A DNA stretch of 64,000 nt from Aphanomyces cochlioides. Lineage: Eukaryota > Oomycota > Saprolegniomycetes > Saprolegniales > Verrucalvaceae. Made by a program: the position numbers and the translations under genes. Of the stretch, positions 46,422 through 61,595 are shown piece by piece (the first letter of the stretch is position 1; each line of letters begins with the position of its first letter). The notes below the pieces were generated by a model, which was not told where the DNA came from, made no database searches, and worked only from the letters and a program-made list of their open reading frames with translations. The stretch lies in contig JAHQRK010000004.1 of NCBI GenBank assembly GCA_019828595.1, positions 1,984,001 to 2,048,000 of the forward strand. The letters run 5' to 3'.

Positions 46422-48653
46422 ATGCCACCGCCTGCTCCGCTCAACGCGATGGAGAAGCTGCTCCAGGATGACGAAGATGGAGCTCTGGTAGACAATAATA
46501 TACAGATTGCTGCTGGAATCTCTATCACAGAGGCTAAATACCCAGCAGCCAGCAGCAGCGTCGCGTGTCTGAACAAACAACTGCGAGAACTGGAGCTGCG
46601 GTATCACCGCACACGTGGTAACCTCGAGAAAGCAATGCTCAAGGTACGAGATATTCAAGTAACGCGCTTGGATGATAACCGTGGTCTGTGTGCGCAGAAT
46701 GAACATGTCCAGAAAGAGCTGCGCAAACTGCGTGGCGAGAACCAGCTCCTGGAGAAAGAGCTTCACAAGAAGAAAGGATTGGTATTGCAGACATTCCTCA
46801 ATCCAATCCGTGATCATATCGATGTCTAGCTTGAGCGTGTCGTGGCAGACAAGAAGCAAGTAGAAGCTCAAGCGATTGCAAACCGCGACTACGCCAAGCG
46901 CATCGAGCAAAAGATTGCGATGGGGGCCAAGGGCCATGTACGAGATGATGCATTCTTTTGAGCTCTGATTGTGTTCTCTTGACAGGCCGCAGCATCGAGG
47001 AACGCTGAGCTTCTTGCACACATTCGAGAACTAGAAGCCCGAGAAGTCGAGCAACGGAGTGCTTTTGCTGCCAAGGTATCTTGCCAAATCAACGCGCTTC
47101 AACCCATGATGTCAACAGGAAGACGAGCTGCAAGACGCCGTCGAACGCATTGCCATCCTCAAACGATCTCTCGAAGTACGCGACGTTCCTTCCTAGCGAC
47201 ATCATTGTGCTCTAGATTCGTCTGCGAGATATGATGCTAGAGGGCAGTCTCCACAATGGAATGATCTTTGAAATCGCTCGACTTCAACAACTCAACGAAG
47301 GGCTTTCGATGCAAATCGCTGCCGAAGTCGACCGTGTCCATGCGCTCCAGGTAGACATTGACATATTGTCGGGCTTGGCAACATTGTATCTAGTCCATGG
47401 TAGAAAAAAAGGACAATGAATTCGCCGAGATGGATCGAATGCGCATTGAAGCCGAGCGTCGCGTCGCCGAGCGAGAGACCGACTTGGTAAATGCCAACGA
47501 GCAATTGCTGCTGGCGCGAAAGCAAGCAGACGAACTGGCCGACGAGAAGAAAATGCTCATGACATACGTCCAGGTACGACTTGGATGCTGCGACACGAAT
47601 TGACTTGAGTGACATTAGGATCAGGCTGAGATGCGCTTGAAGGCTGAAGCATCGATCAAGCAGCTTCAAACGACACACAAACGAGAGTTAGATGCGTTGC
47701 AATTGCAGCTCCAAGCTAAAGATGCGAGCGAAAGAGACGTTCGACGCGAGCTTGCGTCGCATCAACAAGCGTACGACAAGATCTTGCAGGTATGTCGGCC
47801 ATGTCCTCTTGCCCTTGGACTCGTTAGGCGTACAATATCACTCAAGATGCGCTCAGTCACGAGAGAAGTGGCACAGAATCGCTGCGAGTTCTCGTTCAGG
47901 AGAAGACATTTGCCATGGAGAAGCTGGAACAAGAGGTACGACGCAGGTGCATTGACTCCAAGACGACGGATTGTCGGCTGTAGCTTCGGAATGCTCAGGA
48001 CGATGCACAGCAGTGGCAGCACCAAGCGGAGGACTTTGAGTGCAAATTGTCATTAATCGAGACCGAAGCCGTCGGGTTCAAGGAAACAATTCGGGTTCGA
48101 CGCTTCTATTCTCGACCATGTTGATTCACAACTTGGATCGTAGACGCTGCAGAGTCAACTGAGTGTCCAGGAAGGCCTTGCGTCGCAATATGCCGATGAC
48201 ATCCAGAAGCTCAAAGGTCAAATTGCGCAATCAGCGGCGGATTTTGATGCCCTGACGAATGAAGTATGTCGAGTTGACAGTTCTGGGCTAAGCGTGTGCT
48301 TGTAGCGAAATGAAGCAGCTCGAGCGATGAACGAAGCAGTCACGATCAGCGCCATGGCGTTGGATGACCAGCAGACGCTCAAACAGCAGATTCAAATGCA
48401 GCAAGGCCAGATCGAACAGCTCAAGCAGTCCAAGACATTACTCCAGAATGCGATGCTCGAACAGCTTGCCGCCGTGCGCAAGCAGCTCCAGTTGGAACGC
48501 ATTGGACGACTCACAGCCGAAGGCAAGGTGCAACAAAGTCGCGAGTCGTCAGCCTGCATGTCATTGAGTCCGAGCCAGCCACCCCCGCCACCAACAGTCG
48601 AGTCGACTGTTCGGGCTGAACTCACATTACTTGATCTAGCTAGCTCGAGGTAA
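46422..48653 (+). CDS. Long coiled-coil protein, many small exons
   Basis: At least eleven exons separated by 40-60 nt introns build a nearly continuous coiled coil of about 600 residues. It starts MPPPAPLNAMEKLLQDDEDG. Heptad-rich stretches include CLNKQLRELELRYHRTRGNL, NEHVQKELRKLRGENQLLEK, HIRELEAREVEQRSAFAAK, DELQDAVERIAILKRSLE, RRVAERETDLVNANEQLLLA and KQQIQMQQGQIEQLKQSKTL. The C-terminus is a Pro-rich tail (PSQPPPPPTVEST) and LTLLDLASSR. No enzyme domain. Such proteins are usually structural parts of centrosomes or flagella; that assignment is inference. An in-frame stop after RDHIDV (46828) must lie in or next to an intron. Confidence 0.7.
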
Positions 48654-48720
48654 AGCAAACACAATCAAACACACTCGGAACGCCCGCACTCTGCCAAGTT
48701 GCATTCTAGTGGCAGCTAGT

Positions 48721-49467
48721 TCATGAGGGACGTCGTCTGGAGTCGTGTGGACGAGCGCTGACGTGAGTGAAATGATATTGCGTTGTCGGGATCCATGTGT
48801 CCAGTGTCGTGCTGGCATAACATGATACATGTCCCTCTTGCACATCTCTCTTTCCACCGCATGCCAAGCGATCTTTCGAATGGCGATCCTTGGTATCCAC
48901 TGATGGAAGGAGGTCATGCTCTTGCTTTCCATCGACAATGCACTCCCAGTCCCCTTGGCCTGTGTTCACCTCGTTATGAATCAACGTGGTGGGGAAATTC
49001 AAAATGCACCCACAAGGCTGAATAAACATGACGCAAGAGTGCATCCAAGCATGCGGCTGGTTCAAGCCGATGGACACGCTTGAAGAAATGCTGCCGTCTG
49101 TTTCGTATCGGCGAGTTTGCCTGCACCTCCTTTCACTTCTCGCCACCACAAAAAGTCAGATCCAAGCCACATCTATCTCTCATGGAGTCAGGAATCATAT
49201 CGACATGCAGCTGCCCCACTCCCGTCGCTGCGATGGAGCTTTGTGCAGTCGTCCGTGGCTTTATCTCTTTAATTTTCTCGTGTGGTCGGTGGACGTCCGC
49301 ATCCACTGGGCATCGTGCGCCGTTTTTCTCGCACATCCTCGTCGATTACATATCACGTCGCTTGTGCACAAAGCATTGCAACAACACATTCCGCGCTTCT
49401 CGCCACGAGATCTATTCCTTTCTGGATGGAAAGCCACAAGAGATTTCGATTCATGTGTGTCATGCAA
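48721..49467 (-). CDS. Hypothetical protein, multi-exon
   Basis: Not recognised. The best segment (48721-49149, no introns) reads RCRQTRRYETDGSISSSVSI, GLNQPHAWMHSCVMFIQPCG, ILNFPTTLIHNEVNTGQGDW, ECIVDGKQEHDLLPSVDTKD, ending DSRRRPS. Upstream exons on the same strand read NLLWLSIQKGIDLVARSAEC and VVAMLCAQA (49400-49467), and EKNGARCPVDADVHRP, SSIAATGVGQLHVDMIPDSM (49140-49330). It may join the segment at 49706-50203 as one gene. Tail-to-tail with the coiled-coil gene. Confidence 0.4.
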
Positions 49468-49705
49468 GTGACTCGCCCTCCGCCTCGTGTCAACTATCCA
49501 TCAAAATATCTCACCATATCCGCTCAATATATGTTTTACAGCTATTTTGATCAATTTCACTGAATTGACCTGGTAATGGTGAGATGTTAGAATCTTTGAG
49601 ACATATTTTGAATGGTGAGACATTTGATTTCGAAACTCTATGAAGCAACGGAGGTTGATTGCACAAGCGGCGAGCGGTGCTGATTTTGCACTGTATTCAG
49701 CTTCG

Positions 49706-50203
49706 TTACGTCAACAGAATCGGTTCGAACATCCATTGACGAGTGGTCCAAGGCAGCGATGGCAAAAACGACGGCGACGCTGCGGGTTGGTCGCTGAAAC
49801 ACTCTTCTCTCCACATGGCACAATTGATATCAGGCACGTAATGCTCGTGTGGTTGAAGCTGGAGCATTCTGTCCGACAGGTTGAAGCTCTTCGTGGGTGA
49901 ATGGGTCGCAAAGATGAAGGAGAACTGCCGTGTCTTTGTGGCCAAGGTTTCGTTGTTGTTCGACCGGTGGCGAATTCTTGCGAAGCCATCCACTCTTTTC
50001 TTGAACGGCGCTCCCACACTTGACTTGATTTGCTTCCAGTGCCACGGTGGGAAAACCCAACGGCGCGCCGTTGCTCATTGACTGAGAATTCAAGGTGATC
50101 GAGGAGTCCTGTGGAAGATATTTCCGTCGATCACCCCCAGCTTTGGATATGCAATTTCAACAATTCGGTAGGCAACGTGGCGGCGAGCTTCTTTCTCTCC
50201 ATG
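49706..50203 (-). CDS. Hypothetical protein segment
   Basis: Not recognised. Putative first exon MERKKLAATLPTELLKLHIQ from 50203; after an intron, a longer exon reads VGAPFKKRVDGFARIRHRS, ETLATKTRQFSFIFATHSPT, KSFNLSDRMLQLQPHEHYVP and SFLPSLPWTTRQWMFEPIL. The composition looks coding, but exon joins are uncertain. It may be the 5' half of the gene ending at 48721. Confidence 0.35.
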
Positions 50204-50482
50204 GCGACAACGTGGACGCAAGGACCGCGTCCAGCGTGTTGGAATCGCCGATCTTACCCCTGGATCTGTCCGACAGATTGCGACGGATCGGACAGACTGA
50301 GCACCGTCCGCAAGAAATTCCATGTCATTCCTATGTTTGAAAAAAGATAATATTTAGTATTTCATACTGAAATCAAGATAAAATCGAAAATAAGGATAGA
50401 AAAAAGAAATCTCCATATGTCGTAGCTCAAAAAAAGAAAAAAATATTACACGACTCGGCACACTCTCTGGAGAGAATATCAG

Positions 50483-51622
50483 ATGGCAGACAAACCAACA
50501 AGCATGGGCGTGGTTGATGACGACGACGTAGAGCCGGGTGTGCATTCGTGTAACTCTGCTGTGGTACACAAGGAAACTCCTGCGGCGACGACGACGGCTG
50601 TGTCAGATCACTCACTTGTTCACTGTTCCTCTCCGTGTGTGAGTCCACCACACGAAGATACCATTGACGAAGACGACAAACACGACGACAACGACGACGA
50701 TTCCACCGAGAGCAACTCGTCCGACGACCGAGATTACCAACAACATTTACTCAAACCTATGCCCGTCTTAGGAGTGTGCCCCATGGACGTCCTCCCGCTT
50801 GATAAAGCGACCCCAACGATGGCGCCATCGCCACTCGTACCTCCTTTACCAATGAACGCACTCTCGCCACCGATGTACCAACCCAGCGTGCTAAAACGAG
50901 ATCCCATGGCAATACGTCAGCAATATTGGACACAACTCGGCATCAATCCATCCGTGCGGGACCTAGAACGCTCGACTGGTCGCCGACGTATCAACCGAGC
51001 TGGTATCAAAGTAAAACTCAACGATATTAAACACAAACCCAAGCAGAACAACATCTTCAAAACCATCTCCAATTGGGTCACAAACGAAAGGAACAGCAAC
51101 GTCAGCGAGACGTCAGATCCATCCTCTCCGCCACTGTCATCTGAAGAATCGAAAGATGCCAACGTACCGTCGTGGCTTCTCCAAGGCCAGCTTACCCCTC
51201 CAAAAATTATCAAAGATTCGTCGTCACCGCCCAAGTCGAACAAGCAAGAGAGGTCGATTCGGTTTGAAGACGAAGCTGAGATGTATTACATCCCTGTACA
51301 CAAAGAACTCTCCAAGCGGCAACGAGATAGTATGTGGTATGCGCGAGAGGAGTTTATCGCGATGGTTGAGCGCAACTTGGACGAAATGTACGATGAGATG
51401 GAAGCCGAGTACGAACAAAACGCCAAACGAGAAGCGCTTGAAAACGAAGCCATGGCTGCTGAAGAAGCAAGGCAAAGGCAAATCGAAGAGGCGCTCAAGC
51501 AACAGAAGTACGAGATGAGGCCAGTGCTCCAAGTCCCCGTGCTGAAGCCCCAAAGCATTGCACCGAGAGGCCGCTCTCCGTCGGAAATCCGCTTTAAATA
51601 TTTGAAACACTTGGGAATTTAA
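50483..51622 (+). CDS. Intrinsically disordered protein with conserved WY-type motif
   Basis: Single exon, 379 residues. The N-terminal 250 residues are low-complexity (Asp-, Ser- and Pro-rich) with a short conserved-looking segment YWTQLGINPSVRDLERSTGR. A compact motif follows: RSIRFEDEAEMYYIPVHKEL, SKRQRDSMWYAREEFIAMVE. The pattern (V/IxF, a IPxxxEhS-like strand, then hWYxxxEF) recalls a motif I associate with proteins of oomycetes and diatoms with no assigned function. A charged helix (EAEYEQNAKREALENEAMAA) and a tail ending RFKYLKHLGI complete it. No catalytic domain seen. Confidence 0.75.
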   Translation: MADKPTSMGVVDDDDVEPGVHSCNSAVVHKETPAATTTAVSDHSLVHCSSPCVSPPHEDTIDEDDKHDDNDDDSTESNSSDDRDYQQHLLKPMPVLGVCPMDVLPLDKATPTMAPSPLVPPLPMNALSPPMYQPSVLKRDPMAIRQQYWTQLGINPSVRDLERSTGRRRINRAGIKVKLNDIKHKPKQNNIFKTISNWVTNERNSNVSETSDPSSPPLSSEESKDANVPSWLLQGQLTPPKIIKDSSSPPKSNKQERSIRFEDEAEMYYIPVHKELSKRQRDSMWYAREEFIAMVERNLDEMYDEMEAEYEQNAKREALENEAMAAEEARQRQIEEALKQQKYEMRPVLQVPVLKPQSIAPRGRSPSEIRFKYLKHLGI

Positions 51623-52405
51623 TATCATTTATCATCATCACTGACGGAAATCCAATCTATCAAGTCTTGGCAAGAAAGTACGCCGCGAGAAAGGACGGCT
51701 CCATCTTCTTCCGCTAACTTAATGACTTTCTTACCGGCCGCTTCTACTGTCCGTGTCTTGTGTTTGTCTTACGAATCAGCGAAAACATCACTCCATCCTG
51801 ATGGCGCACTCCGCGGCAAAATGGGAGCGGCTCCTTGGCTGCAAGAGTAATGAGCATTATTGAGGCTCCTGCCAGCCGATAAGCGATGCGAAGAGGTATC
51901 AAGGCGCTGTAGCTATTGCAACACTAACGTAGTTCGCTAGAGTATAGCAAGATATACACAGATTAACAACCATTTCAAGTTTGCGCGCGAAACAATATGA
52001 TGGATCTGTAGAAAGGACAGATTTCTCCGTGAATCATTTCGCCGGCGAATCATCCTGGAGGAGAAAGAAAAGAGGTGCAAGAACATCTTCTCGTTCATAG
52101 CGGAGTGGTGCGTGCCATTGTTCTCATGACGAGCCATGTCGATGATTGTGTCGATTCGCGCGTGCAATCTTCACAACAATCCAAGATTCAAGGTCACGTG
52201 ACACCTTTAGCGATGCGAAAAATCACGAAAAGCGCATTCCACCGATGAAATTGCACGTGAGTTCCAAGGCAATGGTTTGTATTCTGTGGTCGAGAAGGAG
52301 CGCGCGCTCTGGACTACGGGAGGACAAACCATGTCCATCCATGAGGTTTCCAGCATCAAGCCTCCTCTCATCTTCATGGACGAAATTGAGTTGTATCTTG
52401 CCATT
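51623..52405. other. Intergenic, no confident gene
   Basis: About 780 bases holding only overlapping short ORFs. It is the 3' flank of the disordered protein and the 5' flank of the SR-protein kinase. Confidence 0.45.
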
Positions 52406-52412
52406 TGATTGG
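52406..52412. promoter_or_regulatory. CCAAT box upstream of SRPK
   Basis: TGATTGG at 52406-52412, 42 bp before the ATG at 52454. Confidence 0.45.
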
Positions 52413-52453
52413 CTGAAAAAGAGATTTCCATACAATTTAAGAGATTTCAAGTC

Positions 52454-54820
<2,367 letters not shown>

Positions 54821-54905
54821 TCCTATCAACCATGCAATTATTTCATTGGCTATAATTATACAATTCAGCCAATCAATTTTTGAGAAAATCAGGGTTAACC
54901 AAATT

Positions 54906-54938
54906 TGATTGGCTTCGTCAAATATTATTAGCCAATCA
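54906..54938. promoter_or_regulatory. Inverted CCAAT boxes upstream of the CX9C gene
   Basis: TGATTGG at 54906-54912 and CCAATCA at 54932-54938, 48-80 bp before the ATG at 54986; further boxes lie at about 54869. The 165-bp spacer after SRPK is almost entirely such motifs. Confidence 0.5.
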
Positions 54939-54985
54939 AGTTCAACCTAGCGCATGTTGAGTTCATTTTTCATTGCGACACAACC

Positions 54986-55203
54986 ATGCCTCGCGACGAC
55001 TGCACTTCATGCAAACCTGGCAATCCAGCGCTTCATCCAGTGGCCGTTGCAGCGACAGGATGCAAGGAATTGTACGAAATTGTCGACGGTAAATGCGTTT
55101 GCGTTGAATTGCTCTTATTAGTCTTCGCGTAGAGTGCATGAAGCGAAACAATGGCGGCGTCTCGGCGTGCAATGAGGTCTTCCATGAGTTCATGTGTCGA
55201 TGA
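54986..55203 (+). CDS. Small CX9C-type mitochondrial intermembrane-space protein
   Basis: A two-exon gene of 57 residues. Exon 1 (54986-55088) starts MPRDDCTSCKPGNPALHPVA; intron 55089-55132 (GTAAAT...CGTAG); exon 2 ends ACNEVFHEFMCR with TGA at 55201-55203. The cysteine pattern is CxxC near the N-terminus, then CKELYEIVDEC (CX9C) and CNEVFHEFMC (CX8C). This is the twin-CX9C helix-hairpin layout of Mia40 substrates such as COA4/CMC-type cytochrome-oxidase assembly factors; ATGCKELYEIVDEC is most like COA4. The second pair has 8 rather than 9 residues between cysteines. Exact family member uncertain. Confidence 0.65.
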
Positions 55204-55549
55204 CTGAACAGCGACCTTATTGTAGGAATGGCAAGCGTTCCGATCGTGCCATGCTAAAGAACGCAAAGTTCGACAACTCTCATCAGCCTAAGCGATAATG
55301 CACACGCTCTTGTTGCTTCCAATCCACCGTTTTCTCTCTCCCTCGCTCACTGTCAGTATATCGTGTTCATTCGTGCAAATGGGAAGGTGACATCACGACC
55401 CTCGGTATGTTTTAGTTCTAAGCTATGACGGCGTTGTTTTTGACGTGGAGAACGACTTTGGTGAAGCGTTGCAGCTAAAAATACGTCGGCGTCAGATGAG
55501 TTGGAGTCAAAAATAGACGGCGTTGCACTCGCCTCATCGTTGTCGAGGG
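55204..55549. other. Intergenic
   Basis: About 350 bases. A short minus-strand ORF (55353-55565) with a basic segment (SPRQKQRRHSLELKHTEG) is open but unsupported. No repeat or RNA gene recognised. Confidence 0.4.
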
Positions 55550-56747
55550 CATGAAGGACGACCAAACGTCGTCGGACGAATACTCGGCCGAGGAGATCAA
55601 TGCGCTAAGCGGTACCGACTTCTTTATTGCTATCCGGTGCTCATGATGCTGTAGCGGTCTTTTCACTCTTTGACGAGAACGGCTCGGGTCGTATCTCAAC
55701 CGTCCATCTCGAGAGTATTCTCGCTAAACTGGGTCGAAATCCATCCGAAGCGCAGGATTTGCTCAAGACCATCGATCTCCAGGACGACACGATCAGCTTC
55801 GAAGAGTTTCTCCTGCTCGTGCGGAGTCAACCCGACATTGGTACGTTGTCCTCGTCGCTTGTCGACGCACTGCAATGCTCATAGATGCGCCATACAACTT
55901 GGGCCCGGATCCTAAAGTCATGGAGTTCATTAACATCCTCGAGGAGTACCGAGCGAAATGCGAAGAGGACGGCAATTACCTCGAAGCCCAACGCGCGGAC
56001 TCGCAGCTCGTGGCGCTCCGAGCGCAGGAGGCGAAACGACAGTCGAAATCCCTCAAAGCCAAGCAGATCGCCGAGCGGCAGGACATTCAAATCGCGCACA
56101 ACATGCAGTATACCGACTTTAACAACGCATGGGACCAGTACATGGAGGAATACGACAGCATGGCGCAGGCATACATCCGTCAAATGACCGAGAAACATGC
56201 CGCGGACTTGCGTGCATTCCAGGAAAAGCTGCACAAAGAGCTCATGGAACGTCCGCCCAAGTTTTCCAAAGAGCTCATCGAGTGGCGCCGTCGACAGCAT
56301 CGTCTCGCGCAGCAGAAAAACTACGCCGAAGCGCAGAAGATCAAGCTCATCGCGGACGAACTAGAGAGCCAAGAGCGGGCGCAGATGACGGACGCGCTCC
56401 AAGTGATCTTCACACGCAAGGAGAGTAAATTCCGACAGCAACAGCAGGCTGAAGTCCAAGCGCTCCTGAAACGCATCGACGGCCGAAGGAAGGAGCACGT
56501 GAAGCAGCGCAACCTCGACTCGAAGCGGCTCCTCCAGCGCAACCGCAACGTCCAAGCCGTGCTCGAGTCCAAGCAGTCCGTCGAGACGACCAAGAAGCTG
56601 CAGGACATCAAAGCTGGACTGAATCCCCGCGAGCGCATCAACAAGAACAACGTGAGCGTGATTCCACCGGAAGCTCGCGTTATCAAGCCCAAGAAACCCG
56701 CCGCGCCGCGAGAACCATCGACGACATTTATCACAAACGACGACTAA
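55550..56747 (+). CDS. EF-hand plus coiled-coil protein
   Basis: Three exons. Exon 1 (55550-55610) MKDDQTSSDEYSAEEINALS; after a 45-nt intron, an EF-hand pair: FSLFDENGSGRISTVHLESI (full calcium loop D-x-N-x-S-G-x-I) and LLKTIDLQDDTISFEEFLLL (degenerate second loop). Exon 3 (from about 55885) begins DAPYNLGPDPKVMEFINILE and is a 280-residue charged helix/coiled coil (LVALRAQEAKRQSKSLKAKQ; SKELIEWRRRQHRLAQQKNY; VLESKQSVETTKKLQDIKAG). Architecture resembles axonemal or basal-body EF-hand proteins of flagellates, which is inference. Stop at 56745-56747. Confidence 0.75.
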
Positions 56748-56889
56748 GTAAAAAAAGCATTCTCCATCTTCCGTGTTCTCCATGCAAGTCAATCGACAGT
56801 ACCAATAAACATTTCTTTTATTATGCAAGTCCAATGTCGACATCGAGAGATGGACAGCGCGCGCCGCCGCGGTCCATCGTGGAGGAGGC

Positions 56890-58491
<1,602 letters not shown>

Positions 58492-58550
58492 CGCTCACTT
58501 GTGGTACACTGACTTCTCTCACTGTAACGCCATGAGCTCAAAACGGCCGA

Positions 58551-58557
58551 CCAATCA
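58551..58557. promoter_or_regulatory. CCAAT box upstream of AGC kinase
   Basis: CCAATCA at 58551-58557, 60 bp before the minus-strand ATG at 58491. Confidence 0.45.
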
Positions 58558-59373
58558 CAAAGGTGCAAGTGGAGGTTTCTACCCAGCGTGAGTGCTCCAT
58601 GGTCCATGGACGAGATGCCCTGACTGTGGCACGCCATCAAGGCAAGGGAATGTGTAATGCATTGCACTTTATGCGAGGCTGGAGAACGCGTTCTTCGTCC
58701 GACCGATCGCCGCGGTTTGATCCGCACCGAAAGTCGCTTCTTCTCATCAGAGGAACGTTATCGTGAAAACAAAGGATGGGCAATGCATTGAACGAGAGCT
58801 TTCGACGATGTGGATTCAATCCATGTACTTGATCGCATGATACTGCTGCGAGAAACTCGCTGCCAAGCTCAGAGGCGGCGGCAAGGAAGGAAACATGCAT
58901 GATGACTATAGACTGGTCCTCCTGGCAAGAGAACAAGGACCGTATTTTGATTGGATAAAATATAATTTTTATTATCCAATCAAAATAATTTATTAAGTAT
59001 TTGAATTTTGTATTGGTGAATATTTATATATTTAATTGAATTAAGGATTATTTTATGGCGAATTAAAGCAATACAGTACATCCTAAGACAAGAACAACGT
59101 CCTCCAGTTGTAATGTTTTTAACTGCATTGTAGAGATGAGCAGGATCATTAACTATAGGTGCATGAAGCGACGTTGCTTACAGCATTGGATGCAAAAATG
59201 CAGCAATAGAAGTAATGGACAGATAGTATGCTTTGATTGGCTAAAATTCAAGGTTTATTTGGTTTTTTATTTATAGGTTTCGAATATTTTTTCACATTGT
59301 ATTGTGTTCAAAATTTGCTGGACGAATATTTAGCGCAATTTGATTGGTTTATAATGTTATCTTTATGAGGTTC
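58558..59373. other. Intergenic, AT-rich in its right half
   Basis: No supported gene. TGATTGG/CCAATCA boxes at about 58949, 58977, 59236 and 59341 are scattered in AT-rich DNA that flanks the Crypton-like element; the element's exact left boundary may lie here. Confidence 0.45.
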
Positions 59374-61427
59374 TCATTCATCAACTTTACGTTTTGAACG
59401 AACGTCAAGACGGATGTCGCGAACCACAGTCAAGAACTTGAGCTGGCCAAGACGCCGTGCACGACCCCTTGGCCCTTTTGCAGCACAAATAATTTCAATG
59501 TATGGTACTATCGTAGCGAATGACTTTGACACGTCGTCCTCTGTAGGCATGGTATTCAATGCCTTGCCAGTGACGCTCGCAAACACGCTTTCCAAATGGT
59601 ACATTGCAAATTTCCACTCTGAAAGCTGACGACGCTGCGTAGAAATTGAAAAATCAATGGGGTCAAGATGACGGAAAGGTGGCAGGGCACACGACTTGTT
59701 GCCAAGCCACCACAGCTGCCATGCTGTGCGCAAATCGACAGAGGGGAAGAGAAAATTTTCAGGGAGTTTATGCATACGACCGCCCCACAAATAAAGCTGA
59801 CACGTTGACCGGTTTATGCTTTGTTCATCTCGACTAACAGTTGCTGTAGAAAGACCCATGCTTTCAATTACACTTGCAAACGTTGACGCCAAGACAGTTT
59901 GAGTAATATTTCCTGCCGCCACCCCCTTCTCTTCGATAATTGCTTCGACACGGGAGGCCACAACATCAGGAATTTCCATCAATGCAGCATGATTTCTATC
60001 CAAACCAATGTACAGTTCAATATGTGAAGGGATTCCTGTAGGGTGTAGAACGCTAGAGATAGTTTTAATAATTGTGCGCAAGCCATCCATCATTTCTGGA
60101 TTTCTAAATAGAAAAGATCCAAGCAAAGGATGTCGAATGGGCAAAACAGACAACAAGAAGTCCTTATGGTAAACGATCGAGGCCAGGCATTATTCTAGAA
60201 CAGTGATCAAGCTTTGAACCTTGACTAAATTTGGAAACATGAGTTCCTGAGTATTTTTAACAATACGCCCATCCTGTTGCTGGAAATGTGGTGGCAAAAC
60301 TGCAAAACGACTAGAATTCATGGGTAAGCCTGCAACAACACGGCCCAAATATTGATCGCCAACCCTCTCGTACTGCATATAACGCTCTAAAACATGACCA
60401 ATGCTCCATCCACAACGAACGCAAATGCTAACAATTGACGGGCCACTCGTGGAGCCTGAACAAGCAAACGTCGCGGCGCCTTTTCGGATAGAATGTGTTC
60501 CAAAATTCTTAGATGTACAATCCAGACCACAATTACTGTCTGAAGATTCAATCAAACTTTGCAAAGATTTTCCAAATCGTTCTCTTTGGTTTGATCCTGG
60601 AAATAAAAAGCTAGGGGGAGTGTAGAATTGCAAGCAAGGTAAACACCCCGAGCGAGGAAGACGCACGTCGACGGCTGATCTGGGTTGGCATATAAATGTT
60701 TTGGATCTCGTTTTTTCAAACCAGCTTGATCTGTTTTGCTTTTATAAAAGGTTATTCCAATGGAGTCTTCCTCGAAAGAAATATGTTCAAAACGGACGGT
60801 CTGGGTAGATTTGGACCGACACATCAAATTCCATGACAAAGTAAGGAATAAATGACCAAATCCACCATCAAGAAGACCAAGACTTTCACGGCACAAAGCT
60901 TCATACAACGAAAAACCTAAAGGGCGTTTTCCAGAGTCTTTACTCGAGCTAAGTTGCTCTTCCTCTGCAAACACACGTCGAATTCCTACAAAAGCATAAC
61001 AGACAGATTGTATTAACAGTTAGTTGGAAATACCTTGGAAAATTTCCTTGATGTCGTCATCAAATTCGAGTGGAACTGGCACTCGATGTTGCTTATAGTA
61101 GTGACGCAATGCCGACCGATAACCAGAGATTGTTCCAGGCCTTTTGTTCATGTTGCGGACGACCCACTCAATGAACTCGAGAAATTCATCGTAATTAAAT
61201 ACCTTCAGATTGATTTCGTCGGTGTCTGTCAGCATATCCGCCGTGCCGTGAGCCCTGATCCAAGTTTTTATGACATTTATGCCACTTCTGTAGCTCGCAG
61301 TCGTGTTTCGAGACTGCGTAGATCTTGAATACTCGTCTCTCTCTGCATGGAAATTAGAAAGTGAGGGGTTCTTTGAGCCATTCAGTGCGAGCTGGATCTG
61401 TGTCCAGCAAAGCCGTCTATATTTCAA
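59374..61427 (-). mobile_element. Crypton-like tyrosine-recombinase transposon, decayed
   Basis: Encodes a phage-integrase-fold recombinase and no DDE transposase. No terminal inverted repeats were found, as expected for Cryptons, so the boundaries given are those of the coding remnant only. The organisation (SAM-like domain, YR catalytic domain, C-terminal domain) corresponds to Cryptons described from stramenopiles. Confidence 0.8.
59374..61427 (-). pseudogene. Crypton tyrosine recombinase, frameshifted
   Basis: N-terminal SAM-like core-binding domain (VIKTWIRAHGTADMLTDTDE; PGTISGYRSALRHYYKQH) joins across an intact 46-nt intron (about 60985-61030) to the catalytic domain. Catalytic residues: Arg in SWNLMCRSKS (about 60816), HxxR in GTHSIRKGAA (about 60487-60495), Trp/His position in CGWSIGHVLE and the nucleophile Tyr in GDQYLGRVVAG (about 60349). 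Between the first Arg and HxxR the frame shifts by one base near 60620-60660 (LARGVYLACNST versus FYTPPSFLFPGSNQRERFG), a probable 1-nt deletion. A stop after SLITVLE (60190) separates a C-terminal domain (59374-60156: PSVDLRTAWQLWWLGN, ALPPFRHLDPIDFS) resembling the GCR1_C-like DNA-binding region of Cryptons. Confidence 0.82.
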
Positions 61428-61562
61428 AGATAAGATCTAGACTTGCTGGTTGTATGGAATATAAATCTCATTTGGAGAAAATGCTGTGCGTCCGTCCAGC
61501 AAGTTATTCAAATGTACGGATATCATCCAGCAAAAACCGGAGAATGTCAGATCAATGACAGT

Positions 61563-61572
61563 CATCCGGATA
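61563..61572. promoter_or_regulatory. ATCCGGAT element upstream of the ankyrin-methyltransferase gene
   Basis: CATCCGGATA at 61563-61572, 24 bp before the ATG at 61596. Confidence 0.55.
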
Positions 61573-61595
61573 ATGCACCAAACTTGAGATTTTGA

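Noticed and set aside
49028..49550. Plus-strand ORFs of 147 and 156 residues as a gene
   Set aside because: They overlap each other in different frames, are Cys/His/Ser-rich and lack domains; the minus strand reads more like protein.
60552..60666. Programmed ribosomal frameshift in the Crypton gene
   Set aside because: A mutational 1-nt deletion is simpler: the element also has an internal stop, and no slippery heptamer with a downstream structure stands out.
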